A stretch of 6,991 nucleotides of DNA from positions 1 through 6,991 of the forward strand of contig JACQED010000291.1 in NCBI GenBank assembly GCA_016200785.1, given 5' to 3'. Of the stretch, positions 6,395-6,991 are shown piece by piece. Origin of the DNA: Chloroflexota bacterium (GTDB lineage: Bacteria; Chloroflexota; Anaerolineae; Anaerolineales; JACQED01). A model generated the notes under the pieces. The model searched no databases, was not told the DNA's origin, and was given only the letters and a program-made list of their open reading frames with translations. A program made the translations under genes and the position numbers. Position 1 is the first letter of the stretch. Each line of letters begins with the position of its first letter.

Positions 6395-6466
6395 CAACAT
6401 AGGAATTCGGGCGCGAAATCCTCTAGGAGAGGCTGCAGTTTGGCGATCCGACTTGGCGCAAATAGA

Positions 6467-6991
6467 CTATTCGTCTTTCATTTCACGCGGCGGATACTCG
6501 CGCCCGGCGAAGACGACGTCCCTCATGAACGCAAACTTCTCTGGGCTAGTGAATTGTAGCAATTCCGGATCGAGGACGTACGTCTTGTAGGATTCCGCGA
6601 AATCCTCGTATTCGTTCGTGCTGGCGTAGCGCGAAACAAGTCATTCTCTCCACTTCGGGCATACAAGTCAGTCCACTTCGCGGCAATATCGGGATGTTGC
6701 TCAATGAAGTTCTGGTGTATGTTATGTCCGATCTCATGGGTGATAGCGTCCACTATTCCCTCGTTTGGCTCGGCATACCACTCTCTGAAGCGTTCGGCTG
6801 GGCCTACTTTGATTTCGTGCGTTATTGTGTCAAAGAAGGCTAGGCCGTTGGGAAACAATTCGAAAACCCAATGGTCAGGTTCGTACTGGATGCCAGGGCA
6901 TCCCTCAAGATGACTCGTCGGTATTGTCTCCCGCACGTAGTCTGCGACCTGTTCGCTGGTAAGAAGGCCGCTGGCCTCGAAGCTGCCGATC
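6467..6991 (-). pseudogene. Frameshifted zinc metallopeptidase (HEIGH, gluzincin-like), 5' end beyond window
   Basis: About 174 residues of the C-terminal part are visible. The first frame, from the window edge to about 6640, encodes a protein with AITHEIGHNIHQ, whose HEIGH (6724-6738) is an HExxH zinc site. After that this frame turns into implausible Arg/Thr/Ser-rich sequence and stops at 6523. The next frame, opening right after a TGA at 6641-6643, continues the protein sensibly as SRYASTNEYEDFAESYKTYV, and ends at a TAG at 6467-6469. EDFAES (6590-6607) would supply the third zinc ligand, Glu, as in gluzincins. Loss of one base near 6634-6642 (GACTTGTTTCG in place of, for example, GACTTTGTTTCG) explains the break. 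Either the gene is damaged or the sequence has an error. Its target is unknown. The GC content is lower than in the operon. Confidence 0.75.

Larger units (their letters stand above)
6319..6466. other. Intergenic region upstream of mqnC, likely promoter region
   Basis: A 148-base gap between the metallopeptidase stop and mqnC. It holds the mqnC ribosome binding site, a weak promoter candidate, an 11-base palindrome and a small inverted repeat CCTCT-AGG-AGAGG at about 6421-6433 without a T-run. No ORF or RNA gene was recognised. Because every downstream gene is closely packed, this is the most likely place for operon transcription to start. Confidence 0.5.

Noticed and set aside
6421..6433. 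CCTCT-AGG-AGAGG hairpin as terminator of the metallopeptidase gene
   Set aside because: The stem is only five pairs and no T-run follows on either strand, so a terminator call is not supported.

Overview
All convincing genes in this window lie on the minus strand, so transcription runs from right to left. The high GC content, dense gene packing, futalosine-route menaquinone enzymes and a degenerate ATTCGTG intergenic repeat suggest an environmental bacterium, perhaps a Chloroflexota member. That taxonomic guess is inference; no rRNA or marker gene is present.

Layout in transcription order: (1) 6991-6467, the 3' part of a zinc metallopeptidase gene (HEIGH motif) interrupted by a -1 type frameshift near 6634-6642, in DNA of lower GC than the rest; (2) 6466-6319, a 148-base intergenic region with a small palindrome, a weak promoter candidate and a strong ribosome binding site; (3) mqnC, a radical SAM cyclic dehypoxanthine futalosine synthase; (4) an 84-residue protein resembling CopG-type antitoxins, with no toxin beside it; (5) a zinc-free medium-chain dehydrogenase/quinone reductase starting at TTG; (6) a short metal-dependent amidohydrolase resembling aminofutalosine deaminases (MqnX); (7) a five-helix membrane protein with a C-terminal SRPBCC-like domain; (8) an MtnA-type aldose-1-phosphate isomerase with an altered substrate-loop motif; (9) an inverted ATTCGTG repeat; (10) a DAHP synthase (AroF type) running off the left edge.

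Genes 4 to 8 overlap one another by 14, 8, 8 and 4 bases and sit 19 bases behind mqnC, so mqnC through mtnA is very probably one operon. aroF follows after 84 bases. The contents make a plausible theme: DAHP synthase opens the route to chorismate, the precursor of futalosine-pathway menaquinone; the amidohydrolase and MqnC fit successive or nearby steps of that pathway; and the MtnA-like isomerase could recycle the 5-deoxyribose-1-phosphate that derives from the 5'-deoxyadenosine released by radical SAM chemistry. The membrane protein and the dehydrogenase have no assigned role. The pathway link is inference from context plus family knowledge. No CRISPR array, insertion sequence, tRNA or rRNA was seen.
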